A stretch of DNA of 64,000 nucleotides from the NCBI GenBank assembly GCA_965204565.1, contig CBDBEU010000005.1, forward strand, positions 992,001 to 1,056,000. Reading direction: 5' to 3'. The position numbers and the translations under genes were made by a program. This document shows positions 1-8,129 of the stretch, in pieces (within the stretch, counting starts at the first letter, position 1; every line of letters starts with the position of its first letter). This DNA comes from CBDBEU01 sp965204565. Lineage in GTDB: Bacteria; Pseudomonadota; Alphaproteobacteria; Rhizobiales; TMED25. The notes under the pieces were generated by a model. That model searched no databases and was not told the origin of the DNA. It was given only the letters and a program-made list of their open reading frames with translations.

Positions 1-387
1 GCTTTGCCCCGCCAATGCCGGCGCGCGAGGCCTTTGCCCGCGCCCGGGTCACCGTCTTCCCTCATTGTCCGAATCGCTGCCCTATATCGTGCTGGAAGCA
101 GCCGCTGCCGGGTGGTACTGGTCACCACAAACACTGGCGTCATTCCGGAAATCTTCGGGCCCCAGTCTTCACGGCTGGTCGAGCCTGGCGATGCGGCAGC
201 TCTGGCAGAGGGCATTTCCGGCGCGCTTGGCGATCGCCCGGCTGCCGAGCGCGATGCGCCTGGCTTGCGCGAACATGTCGCCAGCCACTTCTCGCAAGTC
301 GAAATGGTCGGCGCCATCCTTGAGATCTGCCGCCCGACCCAGTCCGAAGCGCAGGGCGCAGTCGCACGCCCCGCACTCGGTCACTGA
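1..387 (+). pseudogene. glycosyltransferase (GT4-like) C-terminal fragment, frameshifted
   Basis: This is the C-terminal end of a group 1 (GT4/GT-B) glycosyltransferase, but the homologous sequence is spread over all three forward frames. Frame 3 reads AREAFARARVTVFP (about 18-60), frame 2 reads SESLPYIVLEAAAAG (about 66-110), and frame 1 reads VTTNTGVIPEIFG followed by RLVEPGDAAALAEGI (about 118-215) to a stop at 385-387. In the family these form one block around the nucleotide-sugar-binding E(x7)E region. Two single-base indels within about 60 bp are needed to restore it. The gene begins upstream of the window. It is either a decayed gene or a stretch with sequencing errors. The acceptor sugar cannot be inferred. 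Confidence 0.7.
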
Positions 388-744
388 TTCCAGCGCGGCG
401 ATGATCGCTGACGCTGCAAATCTCCCAATTGTCCATGGCTTGCCCAATTGTCCATGGCTTGGATGTTGCGTCCTTTCGGACAAAACCTTGGCTGAAGCCG
501 TTTGGTGTGCCTTCCTGGCACGGCATCATTCGGATATGGACGATGAACGACCTTCAATACGTGTCACAGCGCGATGCAAGCGCCCGCATTGAGGGTCTGC
601 GTGAACTTCGCCGCCCGCGCTGCCAGCGTGCCAGGCGCGCACTCACCGGTGGTGGTCGGCCTGATCTGGGGCGTGGGTGCTGCAACTTCAGGCCATCAGG
701 CCGATTCACGGCGGCCGGCATAACCCCGCACCCATCTGCCCAAA
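388..744. other. gene-free stretch with a 19-bp tandem duplication
   Basis: No convincing coding sequence lies here on either strand. The only structure I see is a perfect two-copy tandem repeat of the 19-mer CCCAATTGTCCATGGCTTG at 424-442 and 443-461. The rest looks like degraded sequence between the glycosyltransferase remnant and the converging exporter gene. Confidence 0.6.
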
Positions 745-1671
745 TCATGACCCTCCAGCTTCTGCTTGCGCATGCGCATGGCGCGCGATGCTGCGCTCGC
801 GATTGAACACATAAAGCCCGGCAGCGACGATAATCGCCAGTCCCAGCCACATGGCCGGTTCGGGAAAATCCCCAAAGATGAAAACCCCGAACGCCGTGGC
901 ACTGATGATCTCAAGATATTGAAATGGTGCCAGAACGCTCGCCCTTGTCAGGCGAAAGGCATAAACAATCAGAACATGGGTGACGGTGGCAACCGCGCCC
1001 ATGGCGAACATGAGACCCCATTGGCCCACGGTCGGCCAGCTTGGCGTAAGGGTGTCGATCTCGGTGATATAACCGATGCCAAGCGCGATGGAGAGCGCGA
1101 TGCAGCCAAAGATGCTGGCGCTGATTGCCAGCATGATGGCATCGCCACCGACCGCGAGCTGCCGGGTCAGCATCAGATAGGCGGCAAGACAGACCGCCGA
1201 GCCCACCGGCAGGATCGCTTCTGGTCCGAACACCTGATAGCTCGGCTGAATGACGATCAGGGCACCGCCAAAGCCGACAAACGCCGCCATCACCCGCCAC
1301 CAGCCAATGGGTTCCCTTAGAAACAGCGCTGAAAACAGGGACAGCACCAGTGGCTCGATGAAGAAGATCGCCATGGCATCGGCAAGCGGTATGACGCGCA
1401 CCGCGGCAAAGAAGCACAAGGTGGCGCCGGCTATCAGAACGCCGCGCAGCATCTGAAGGCCGATATGCGGTCCCATGCCGCGCCAGTGCACCGCCAGGAA
1501 CGGCAACAGCAATACGATCTGAAAGAAGAACCGGGCCCAGGCAATCTCGCCCGGCGCGATGCTGGTCGACAGCCATTTGCCCATCGCACCCACTATCGGC
1601 GCGATGATCATGGCCCCGGCCATCAGCATCATGCCGCTTTCAACCGGCCCGATTTTCCATCTGTCAGCCAT
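745..1671 (-). CDS. DMT superfamily (EamA) transporter
   Basis: This is a 308-residue integral membrane protein with about ten predicted hydrophobic helices arranged as two EamA repeats (roughly residues 10-150 and 155-290), the usual layout of drug/metabolite exporters such as RhaT/YdcZ relatives. Helix features typical of the family include the conserved GEIAWARFFFQ segment near residue 42 and the FIEPLVLSLFSALFLREP segment after helix 4. It starts at an ATG 12 bp downstream of the SDR gene on the same strand, so the two are probably co-transcribed. The substrate cannot be read from sequence; small metabolites or amino acids are usual for the family. The C-terminus is basic and hydrophilic. 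Confidence 0.88.
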   Translation of the reverse strand: MADRWKIGPVESGMMLMAGAMIIAPIVGAMGKWLSTSIAPGEIAWARFFFQIVLLLPFLAVHWRGMGPHIGLQMLRGVLIAGATLCFFAAVRVIPLADAMAIFFIEPLVLSLFSALFLREPIGWWRVMAAFVGFGGALIVIQPSYQVFGPEAILPVGSAVCLAAYLMLTRQLAVGGDAIMLAISASIFGCIALSIALGIGYITEIDTLTPSWPTVGQWGLMFAMGAVATVTHVLIVYAFRLTRASVLAPFQYLEIISATAFGVFIFGDFPEPAMWLGLAIIVAAGLYVFNRERSIARHAHAQAEAGGS

Positions 1672-1683
1672 GGCACGTGCTTA

Positions 1684-2430
1684 TCACCCCATGGCAATGC
1701 CGCCATTCACATCAAGGCACACGCCGGTGATGTAAGAGGCTTCATCGGAGGCCAGAAACAGAGCCGCGTTGGCGATGTCATCGGGCTGTCCGACGCGCCT
1801 CAGCGGGATTTGCGTGACCATGGTCTTGGACCATTCGGCAAGCCAGTCATCGGTCATCGATGTTTCGCTCGGACCCGGCGCAATGGCATTGACGGTGATG
1901 TTGTAGGGGCCCAGCGTCTTGGCGAGCGAGCGCGTTAGGCCGATGACGCCGGCCTTGGCCGAGATATAGGGCGTGCCTCCGGCAAATCCGCCGGCCCGCC
2001 ATGCAGAAGACGACAGATTGATGATGCGCCCATATTTGTTGGCCATCATGTGCTCGCAAAATGCCCGCGCGCACATGTATTCACCCTTGAGGTTGATCGA
2101 GAGCACCTTGTCCCAGTCCTCCTCGGTGTAGTCGAGGAATTCCTTCTTGGGCGAATAGCCGGCATTGGAGACCATGATGTCGACGCGGCCGAAGGCATCA
2201 AGCGCGGCAGTCGCCATTTCGGTGACCTGATCGCCGCTGGAGACATCGAGCACATGGGCGCGGACCTCGCCGCCCTTCGCCGCTATCTCGTCGGCAAGAC
2301 CCTCGATCTCCTGCTTGTTGAGGTCGCAGGCGAAGACCTTTGCGCCCTCTTGCACAAATCGCCTTGTCATGGCTTTGCCAAATCCGCCACCGGCGCCGGT
2401 TATCACTGCTGTGCGGCCTTCAAGTCGCAT
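1684..2430 (-). CDS. SDR family NAD(P)-dependent oxidoreductase
   Basis: This is a classical short-chain dehydrogenase/reductase of 248 residues, FabG-like in length. The nucleotide-binding TGAGGGFG is at 11-18, SNAG at 88-91, the structural Asn at 113, the catalytic Ser around 141-142, and Tyr155-x3-Lys159 (YISAK). The C-terminus DVNGGIAMG matches the usual 'DGG' end. The frame is open far upstream and through the tRNA on the opposite strand. I placed the start at ATG 2430 because GGGAGGGAGCC lies just upstream and the protein then begins MRLEGRTAVITG, as in the family. It probably forms a two-gene operon with the downstream exporter. The substrate is unknown; a 3-hydroxyacyl, sugar or alcohol substrate is possible. 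Confidence 0.9.
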   Translation of the reverse strand: MRLEGRTAVITGAGGGFGKAMTRRFVQEGAKVFACDLNKQEIEGLADEIAAKGGEVRAHVLDVSSGDQVTEMATAALDAFGRVDIMVSNAGYSPKKEFLDYTEEDWDKVLSINLKGEYMCARAFCEHMMANKYGRIINLSSSAWRAGGFAGGTPYISAKAGVIGLTRSLAKTLGPYNITVNAIAPGPSETSMTDDWLAEWSKTMVTQIPLRRVGQPDDIANAALFLASDEASYITGVCLDVNGGIAMG

Positions 2431-2544
2431 GGGCTCCCTCCCTGTTTTCTGTTTGGGCGTGCGGTATGGGCCCGCAGCCGGTTTTTGCGCCGGCCCACTT
2501 TCATTGACTTGCGTGGGTGAGCCTACGATTTTGCGCTGCATGGG

Positions 2545-2618
2545 CCGCCCGTAGCTCAACTGGATAGAGCATCGGGCTTCGATCCCGAAGGTTGCCGGTT
2601 CGAGTCCTGCCGGGCGGG
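2545..2618 (+). tRNA. tRNA-Arg (anticodon TCG)
   Basis: A full cloverleaf can be folded by eye. The acceptor stem CCGCCCG pairs with CGGGCGG and is followed by discriminator G. The D arm is GCTC/GAGC, the anticodon stem is TCGGG/CCCGA with loop CTTCGAT giving anticodon TCG (reads CGA), and the T loop is TTCGAGT. The CCA is not encoded. The T stem GCCGG/CCTGC contains one C-T mismatch at the third pair; related tRNAs normally read GCAGG there. Confidence 0.93.
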
Positions 2619-2661
2619 CCGTTTTCTCCTGCCAATGGCAATGCGAAAATGACACTGTTGA

Positions 2662-3115
2662 TCAATGATATGTTAAAGCCTCGCGGAGCCTGTCTGCGTC
2701 CATCAAATGCTTAGTGCACCTTCCCGGCATGTGATATCTAGGTGTTGAGCGCGACAGATCGGCTTCTTCTTCGGTCATGTCCTCGGGAATTCCCTCAAAC
2801 AACGGCGATGAGAGGTAGCGCTCGCCGGTATCGGGCGGCATGCACAGGATGACCGAACCGGGTTCGGCGCTTTCAGCCACCTGCATGGCTGCGGCGAAGG
2901 TTGCTCCACCTGAAATGCCGGTGAAAATCCCTTCCGAGGCGGCAGGTTTCTTTGACCGTTCAATTGCGGTGGGACCGGAAACCGGATCAGGTCGTCATAG
3001 TATTTGCCGTCGACAGCTTCCTGCAGGACATAGGGAATGAAATCGGGGGGAATGAAATCGGGCGTCCACCCCTGAACCGGGTGCGGTTCGAAGGCGGGAT
3101 GGCTTTCGGCGGGAG
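2662..3115 (-). pseudogene. cysK: cysteine synthase (CysK) remnant
   Basis: This is the 3' portion of a PLP-dependent O-acetylserine sulfhydrylase. One frame reads VQGWTPDFIP then PDFIPYVLQEAVDGKYYDDLI (about 3070-2980). After a one-base loss a second frame continues through VSGPTAIERSKK, EGIFTGISGGATFAAAMQ and LCMPPDTGERYLSSPLFEGI to a stop at 2662. GISGG is the PLP phosphate-binding segment and PDTGERYLS is the family signature near the C-terminus. The PDFIP duplication comes from a 15-bp tandem repeat (3033-3062). The N-terminal half with the PLP lysine is missing and is replaced by IS3-type transposase sequence. Conserved text followed by a frameshift points to a dead gene. Confidence 0.8.
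3033..3062. repeat. 15-bp tandem duplication inside the cysK remnant
   Basis: GGGAATGAAATCGGG occurs twice back to back (3033-3047 and 3048-3062). On the minus strand it duplicates the five codons PDFIP of the cysK remnant. Confidence 0.9.
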
Positions 3116-3119
3116 AATT

Positions 3120-3388
3120 GTCGGCGCCACGTGCTTGCGATTCGCCGCTGCCGACCTGCCGTGTGCTGCCGATCGCCCCATGCCACCGGACGTCCTGCGC
3201 CGGTTGTCATATGTCGCATCACCGATGCCGGCAGAACGGCACGCTGTCGCAACATCAACCCCACCCGCCGGATGAAGTTCGATCTCACGCAAAAGCTTCA
3301 GGATATCCTCATCGGAATGCCGTTTCCGAGCCATGACAACCTCCCCGGCTCCTGACCAGAAACCGGCACGGTTCCAGGGGGCTAAGAC
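3120..3388 (-). mobile_element. IS3-family insertion sequence remnant (OrfA N-terminus and one end)
   Basis: From ATG 3334 on the minus strand the frame reads MARKRHSDEDILKLLREIEL, the typical N-terminal helix-turn-helix of IS3-family OrfA transposases, then GGVDVATACRSAGIGDATY. The similarity fades after GGMGRS (about 3180). GGGGAGG precedes the start. The sequence upstream, TGTCTTAGCCCCCTGGAACC (minus strand from about 3387), resembles a terminal inverted repeat of such an element. No OrfB (DDE integrase) is present and no second end was found, so the copy cannot move by itself. It abuts the cysK remnant and lies at the 3' end of the Hpt gene. Confidence 0.7.
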
Positions 3389-3948
3389 AGGGGCTTGGAG
3401 CCGGTTTCACGTTCACTTCCGCTCTCATCTGCGCCCTCGTCCTTGATTGACGGGTGGGCTGTGACGTAGCTGTCCGTAGCTTCGGCAAGGCTGGTGAACA
3501 ATGCAACTGCCGTGGAGTTGGCTTGCCCCTTGATGTGGTCGCGGACAATGGCGCGCACCGCATCGACGTGCAAATTGACCAGTTCGTTGTGAAAGGGTGT
3601 GCCCTTTTCAACTGCTTCCAGGAGGTAGCACAATGAAGCGCCGATGCGGGTGACCAGAGGATAGCCGAATGTGTCGGCTTCGCCCTTGAGATCATGGGCA
3701 GCGCGAAACAATTCATCGGCAAGCTCGCCGCTATAACCCGATTGTTCTACGTTATCCCGGGCTGCGGCAAGTCGCGCTGTTTGCTCAACTATCCATTCTT
3801 CAAACTGATCGGAAAGCCCGTCCAGAGCCTTTGCGGCACGTTCAATTGCCGCTGTGCCGATTTCGTCACCGGTTCCTGTGACGGTGATCTTTTCCTGGAG
3901 CTTTTGGCCCTCATAGACGATCGCTTCGTCTTTATTTTCGTCCATCAT
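3382..3948 (-). CDS. Hpt domain-containing protein
   Basis: This 188-residue protein carries a histidine phosphotransfer (Hpt) domain. The motif AAHDLKGEADTFG (residues 83-95) has the phospho-accepting His85 followed by the characteristic Lys-Gly. The flanking residues (about 40-165) are predicted helical, as expected for the four-helix Hpt bundle. Such proteins relay phosphoryl groups between hybrid kinases and response regulators; no partner kinase or regulator lies nearby. The acidic N-terminus (MMDENKDEAIVYEGQK) and the Glu/Ser-rich tail look unstructured. The stop codon TAG falls inside what looks like the end of the IS3-type remnant, so the last residues may be IS-derived. Two consecutive ATGs make the start uncertain by one codon. 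Confidence 0.82.
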   Translation of the reverse strand: MMDENKDEAIVYEGQKLQEKITVTGTGDEIGTAAIERAAKALDGLSDQFEEWIVEQTARLAAARDNVEQSGYSGELADELFRAAHDLKGEADTFGYPLVTRIGASLCYLLEAVEKGTPFHNELVNLHVDAVRAIVRDHIKGQANSTAVALFTSLAEATDSYVTAHPSIKDEGADESGSERETGSKPLS

Positions 3949-4108
3949 GGTGCCCCGGTAACCGGAAGGTCAGCCTCTTTTTGGGGCCAGGTAAAATGGC
4001 CCGTTCTAATTCGCAACCGAGCGAATATGTCCAACGTCGATCAAACAAGTATGGCCAGGAGGTGATTGCGAAGATGTTAAGTTTGAATTGGCTGTCTTGT
4101 GCGGCCGG

Positions 4109-4870
4109 TCAGCTTAGAAACTGTTCGCGCAGGATGCGCTCATCAAGCCCGTGATCGGGATCGAACAAGAGGTTCAGCGTTTTGTCGGTGGCGATGCGAA
4201 TGTCGACCCGTGCGGCGTTGGGGACTTCAGTATAGTCGGCTGCCGCATTGGTAATGCGTGATGCCGCATCGAGAACCTCGATTGAGATTTCCGCTTGATA
4301 GTGCAGCAGCGCACCGCGCCAGCGCCGGGGCCGAAACGGGCTGATCGGGGTCAAGGCAAGCAGTTGAGCGGTGATCGGCAGAATTGGACCGTGGGCGGAC
4401 AAATTATAGGCAGTGCTGCCGGCAGGCGTTGCCACCAATGCACCATCGCAGATCAGTTCATCAAGCCGCTGGCGGCCATCAACGGTAATGCGCAGTTTGG
4501 CCGCCTGGTAGGTGGTGCGGAACAGTGACACTTCATTGATTGCCAACTCGCGCGAAGTCTCACCCGATAGGCCGAGCACCGTCATTTCCAATGGATGGAT
4601 CACGGTTTCTTCCGCCGCGGCGATGCGTTCAGGTAGATCATCTTCGCCATATTCATTCATCAAGAAGCCGATCGATCCACGATTCATGCCGTAGATTGGC
4701 AGCGGTTGGTTCATGAACCGGTGGAGCGTGCGCAGCATGAGGCCGTCGCCACCCAGTGCGACGATGACATCTGCATCTTCGGGCGCGGTCGTGCCATATC
4801 GCCCCTGAAGACGCGTCCGCGCCGTCTTCGCTTCTGATGCGGGGCTGGCGACGAAGCAGATGCGGCTCAT
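4109..4870 (-). CDS. nadK: NAD kinase
   Basis: This ATP/polyphosphate-NAD kinase makes NADP+ from NAD+ in the cytoplasm. The 253-residue length is typical of alphaproteobacteria. Diagnostic motifs are GGDG at 40-43 with catalytic Asp42, INE at 111-113, and the glycine-rich TPAGSTAYNLSAHGP at 148-162 that closes over the nucleotide. MNRGSIGFLMNE (62-73) follows the GGDG block as in the family. The gene is divergent from the Gfo/Idh/MocA gene. Its leader immediately before the ATG consists of a 17-bp sequence repeated twice, so there is no ordinary Shine-Dalgarno sequence at the expected distance. I see no lesion in the coding sequence. Confidence 0.96.
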   Translation of the reverse strand: MSRICFVASPASEAKTARTRLQGRYGTTAPEDADVIVALGGDGLMLRTLHRFMNQPLPIYGMNRGSIGFLMNEYGEDDLPERIAAAEETVIHPLEMTVLGLSGETSRELAINEVSLFRTTYQAAKLRITVDGRQRLDELICDGALVATPAGSTAYNLSAHGPILPITAQLLALTPISPFRPRRWRGALLHYQAEISIEVLDAASRITNAAADYTEVPNAARVDIRIATDKTLNLLFDPDHGLDERILREQFLS

Positions 4871-4904
4871 TTTTTCGTGCTCGGCAATTTTTCGTGCTCG
4901 GCAA
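4871..4904. repeat. 17-bp tandem duplication in the nadK leader
   Basis: TTTTTCGTGCTCGGCAA is present twice in direct tandem (4871-4887 and 4888-4904), starting at the base next to the nadK start codon. On the nadK strand each unit reads TTGCCGAGCACGAAAAA, so the A-rich stretch sits just before the ATG. Confidence 0.9.
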
Positions 4905-5092
4905 TATGCGGTTGAAATTCCGGCCTTGCGCCTTTATCACGCACGCTCTTGAACTCCGGCTTACTGGTTTCGGGCACCAGGCGCAATACGGGCTGGATTG
5001 CGGCGAGCGGTACGGTTGACAGGGTGAGCAATCGCGCACAAACCATTGCCGCGCATCGCGGCAGCCTGGTTTATCGGGAGCGTCTGGTCTGT

Positions 5093-6166
5093 ATGAGCGT
5101 GAAAGTGGGCTTGATTGGTTGCGGTCGGCAGGCGCCCAAGCATATCAGCGGATTGGCTGCATGGAGTGAGGTTGACATCATCGTTGCCGATGATCGTCCC
5201 GAGCGCGCCGCAGCGCTGGCGGCCTCGCACCAGGTGCATGCGGTTGGCTCTGCGGAAGAAATCTTCACTGACCCGGAGATTGCGGCGGTCTCGATCTGCA
5301 CACCGCCGGCAAGTCATGTGGACTTGATTCGCCGTGCGATTGCCGCCGGCAAGCATTTCATTTGCGAAAAACCCCTGACCAGCGATCCTGCCGAGGCAAA
5401 AGCGCTTGAGCGTGAAACCGAGCGCGCCGGACTGGTCGGTATGGTGGGCTACATCTACCGCTTCGCACCAGCGTTTCAGTTTGGCGCCGATGTGCTGGCT
5501 GGCGCGCGAAGTGGCGGTGAGGCGGCGGCGCTCGGGACCATCTCGTCGGCTCTGTTCAGGTTGGGAGGGCCTGGTTCGCACAAAGCCTGGCAGCACCAGC
5601 GCACCAAGCAGGGCGGTGCGATCAATGAAATGATGGTGCACATGGTTGATCTGGCGATCTGGTATTTTGGATCGATCAGCCAGGCAAGACTGATCGCCTC
5701 GCAATTGCGAAACCCGATGCGGGAGATTCGAGGCCATCGCATCACTGCTGATGCCGAGGACTGGGTTCTGGGTGAGATGACATCGCACGCGGGCGTGCGC
5801 ATATTGATCGAAGCCGACCTTACCACGCCCACATTCGTGCAATATGCGGAGGTCCAGGGCACCAACGGCACCTTCATGGGCTCGATCCGGCATGACTTGG
5901 CGAGTTTTGTTCAGTGCCTCGAGCCGCGTTCTGGTTTCAAAGCCGGCAGGACTGATTGTGAGTTTGGCGCGCGCAATCTGTTTGAGGCGCAAATGGGCAT
6001 GTTTGCAGACTGCGTCACCGGCAGGGCGGTGCTCGACCGGTGTACACTTGGCGAATCTGTGCAGCTGATGGAAGTGGTAGAGATGATGCGCGCCAATAGC
6101 TGTGAAATCAGCTCTGACCGGGCCAGCCCCGCCACCTGGCTGTCGCGAATGCGGTTTATGCGGTGA
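5093..6166 (+). CDS. Gfo/Idh/MocA family oxidoreductase
   Basis: This 357-residue NAD(P)-dependent oxidoreductase has the two-domain fold of glucose-fructose oxidoreductase/inositol dehydrogenase. The N-terminal Rossmann motif GLIGCGRQAPKH is at 6-17, SICTPPASHVD at 67-77, and the catalytic-lysine signature CEKPL at 91-95. The C-terminal half (after about 125) is the alpha/beta substrate domain, including GGAINEMMVHMVDLAIWYFG. I chose ATG 5093, which gives the normal start MSVKVGLIGCG, with GGGAG 12 bp upstream; the frame is open further upstream without homology. The substrate is unknown; sugars, inositols or amino-sugar derivatives are typical. Confidence 0.9.
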   Translation: MSVKVGLIGCGRQAPKHISGLAAWSEVDIIVADDRPERAAALAASHQVHAVGSAEEIFTDPEIAAVSICTPPASHVDLIRRAIAAGKHFICEKPLTSDPAEAKALERETERAGLVGMVGYIYRFAPAFQFGADVLAGARSGGEAAALGTISSALFRLGGPGSHKAWQHQRTKQGGAINEMMVHMVDLAIWYFGSISQARLIASQLRNPMREIRGHRITADAEDWVLGEMTSHAGVRILIEADLTTPTFVQYAEVQGTNGTFMGSIRHDLASFVQCLEPRSGFKAGRTDCEFGARNLFEAQMGMFADCVTGRAVLDRCTLGESVQLMEVVEMMRANSCEISSDRASPATWLSRMRFMR

Positions 6167-6210
6167 ATTGGATATTGGATGCCGTGCGGTTATAGGATGA
6201 GGACTTGACC

Positions 6211-6873
6211 ATGAGTACCGGTACAAGGTGGCAGGGTTCGATGCCTGCGGGAGAGGGACCCCGTGCGCTGGAGCGCTTGCGTGACGCTGCCTTGTTCTTG
6301 CGCCGCAGTGCCAGGAACCCTCAACAGATCTGTTCGATATTACCGTCGAGTCCGCGGGTCGGGCAGGCGATGGCGCGCGCCATCGCCGGACGCCCGGCCG
6401 AGGCGGTGGTCGAGCTTGGCGGTGGCGTTGGACCGGTAACACGCGTGCTGTTGGAATGCGGCATCGACCCGGCTTTGCTGACCACGGTGGAACTCGATCC
6501 GGTGTTGGCAGAGCGGCTTGGCGAACTCTATCCTGATATCGAAGTGCTCAATGTCGGGGCACAGGAATTATCAGCAATCTGGCACCGGCAGGGGCGCGAT
6601 AAGGTCGGCCGCGTGGTCTCGACTTTGCCACTCAGGATATTCGATGCCGACACCATGGATGCAGTACTCAAGAGCACGTTTGCGATTCTGGCGCCCGGCG
6701 GCTGTTTTGTGCAATTCACCTACCGTTTTGCCTCGCCGGTCGATCAGGAGGTCATCGACCGTTTCGGGTTAACCGCCAGACGAAGTGAAATCGCGTGGGC
6801 GAATCTGCCACCGGCCTCGATCTGGGTCTATTCGCGCAAAGACGAGTGGCAGCCCTGGCTGCCATCATCGTAA
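6211..6873 (+). CDS. class I SAM-dependent methyltransferase, PmtA-like
   Basis: This 220-residue methyltransferase is similar in layout to the alphaproteobacterial phospholipid N-methyltransferase PmtA. The N-terminal FLRRSARNPQQICSILPSS (28-46) matches the membrane-associating start of that group (WVQNP..VGSILPTS). The SAM-binding motif I VVELGGGVGPVTR is at 66-78 and the acidic motif II VELDP at 94-98. The expected role is conversion of phosphatidylethanolamine to methylated derivatives at the inner membrane, but other methyltransferases share this pattern, so substrate assignment is only probable. ATG 6211 is preferred over an in-frame TTG two codons earlier because GAGGAC lies 6-7 bp upstream. 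A strong terminator follows the stop. Confidence 0.78.
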   Translation: MSTGTRWQGSMPAGEGPRALERLRDAALFLRRSARNPQQICSILPSSPRVGQAMARAIAGRPAEAVVELGGGVGPVTRVLLECGIDPALLTTVELDPVLAERLGELYPDIEVLNVGAQELSAIWHRQGRDKVGRVVSTLPLRIFDADTMDAVLKSTFAILAPGGCFVQFTYRFASPVDQEVIDRFGLTARRSEIAWANLPPASIWVYSRKDEWQPWLPSS

Positions 6874-6876
6874 AAT

Positions 6877-6903
6877 CCGCGCGCATGAGACGTGCGGGTT
6901 TTT
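6877..6903 (+). terminator. rho-independent terminator after the PmtA-like gene
   Basis: CCGCGCG (6877-6883) pairs with CGTGCGG (6891-6897) around a 7-nt loop, with one G-U pair, and is followed by GTTTTTG. It begins three bases after the stop codon. Confidence 0.8.
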
Positions 6904-6989
6904 GCACGACAGGCGGCAATCCGCTATGTGATGTTGTTGCGCGCCTGGATCAGGGGGCGAGTAAGAAATTTGAAATGGGTGAGGAAATG

Positions 6990-8093
6990 ATGAAAAGGAC
7001 AAAATCGGGTTTTGCGGCTGCTGCCAGGGCCGGAGTGATGGCCCTTGGACTGGCTGCCGGCATGCTGATTGGCAGTATCGGTGATGCCGCGGCCAAAGAG
7101 ATCGTTATCCGTATCGGATCAGGTCATCCGCCGACGGTGGTTTATGCCGGATTGATGAAGGATTTTTTCCAGCCCGAACTCAAAAAGGCGATCGAATCCC
7201 AAACCGACCATACGGTGAAATTCATCGAAGGCTATTCGGGCTCCATCGCAAAGGTGTTTGACACTTTTGAAGCGATTGAGAACGGCGTTTTGGATATTGG
7301 CGGCTTTTGCTTCTGTTTTGAAGCTTCCAAACTGCCGATGCACGCTTTCCAGATCATGCTGCCCTTCGGCACGATGGACCCGGAGCAAAGTGTCGCGATC
7401 GCCGCTTCGGTCTACAAACAGTTCCCGTCTCTGGAAGAGGCATTCCAGAAGTACAATCAGACCATGCTCGCGCGGATCGGCGATGGTGGCTACAATTTGG
7501 GCACCAATTTCCCGTGGGAGAATGTATCTGACCTGGAGGGTCACAAGATCCTCGGCGCCGGGCTCAATCTGAACTGGATGAAGGAAGCCGATATCGGCAT
7601 CATTCCGGTGACCGATGGGCTGCCCGGATGGTACCAGAAGATCAAAACCGGCGTTGCTGAAGGCGGCATCATGTTCCCGAGCGCCTGGGGGCCGGTGTTC
7701 AAGCTGCATGAAGTCGGCGAGTACTATACGACGATCGGATTCGGCTCCATCACCTGGCACGCCCTGAACGTCAACAACCGGTTCTGGGATAGCCTGCCCG
7801 AGGAAGTCAAACCGATCATCCAGGAAGTTGCGGCCCGGTACGAAATCAAGACCGGCGAGTTCAACAAGATTGGCTACAAGAAAGACATGGATTGGCTGCG
7901 AGAGAACATCACCGTCAGCGATCTGCCCGACTCAGTACGCCTTGAATGGGCGCAAAAGCTTGCGCATTGGCCACAAAAATACGCCAATGAACTTGAGGAG
8001 AAGGGCTACCCCGCAAAAGCCATTCTCAACGCGACATTGGATGCGGCTGAGGAAGTCGGCTACACGTGGCCGGTACGCTACGTCGTGGAATAA
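6990..8093 (+). CDS. dctP: TRAP transporter substrate-binding protein (DctP family)
   Basis: This is the periplasmic solute-binding subunit of a tripartite ATP-independent (TRAP) transporter, 367 residues. The N-terminus (MKRTKSG, then hydrophobic MALGLAAGMLIG, then DAAAKE) is a signal peptide with likely cleavage after residue 35. The mature protein shows the DctP pattern: IRIGSGHPP, a central ligand-binding stretch around GLPGWYQKIKTGVAEGGIMFPSAW, and FNKIGYKKDMDWL near the end. ATG 6990 is chosen because GAGG lies 5 bp upstream; two nearby in-frame ATGs are less well placed. The ligand is not predictable; the downstream decayed acyl-CoA genes hint at an organic acid. A hairpin follows before dctQ. 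Confidence 0.92.
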   Translation: MKRTKSGFAAAARAGVMALGLAAGMLIGSIGDAAAKEIVIRIGSGHPPTVVYAGLMKDFFQPELKKAIESQTDHTVKFIEGYSGSIAKVFDTFEAIENGVLDIGGFCFCFEASKLPMHAFQIMLPFGTMDPEQSVAIAASVYKQFPSLEEAFQKYNQTMLARIGDGGYNLGTNFPWENVSDLEGHKILGAGLNLNWMKEADIGIIPVTDGLPGWYQKIKTGVAEGGIMFPSAWGPVFKLHEVGEYYTTIGFGSITWHALNVNNRFWDSLPEEVKPIIQEVAARYEIKTGEFNKIGYKKDMDWLRENITVSDLPDSVRLEWAQKLAHWPQKYANELEEKGYPAKAILNATLDAAEEVGYTWPVRYVVE

Positions 8094-8129
8094 TCGACGC
8101 AACGCAGCAACCTGCAATTTTGAATCTTT

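Noticed and set aside
2431..2655. 75-codon N-terminal extension of the SDR gene
   Set aside because: It reads through the opposite strand of tRNA-Arg (the tell-tale GLEPATFG...SIQLSYGR peptide), and a good ribosome-binding site lies at 2430.
4961..6442. 493-codon minus-strand frame opposite the Gfo/Idh/MocA gene
   Set aside because: His/Arg-rich shadow of a clearly homologous sense gene; no homology of its own.
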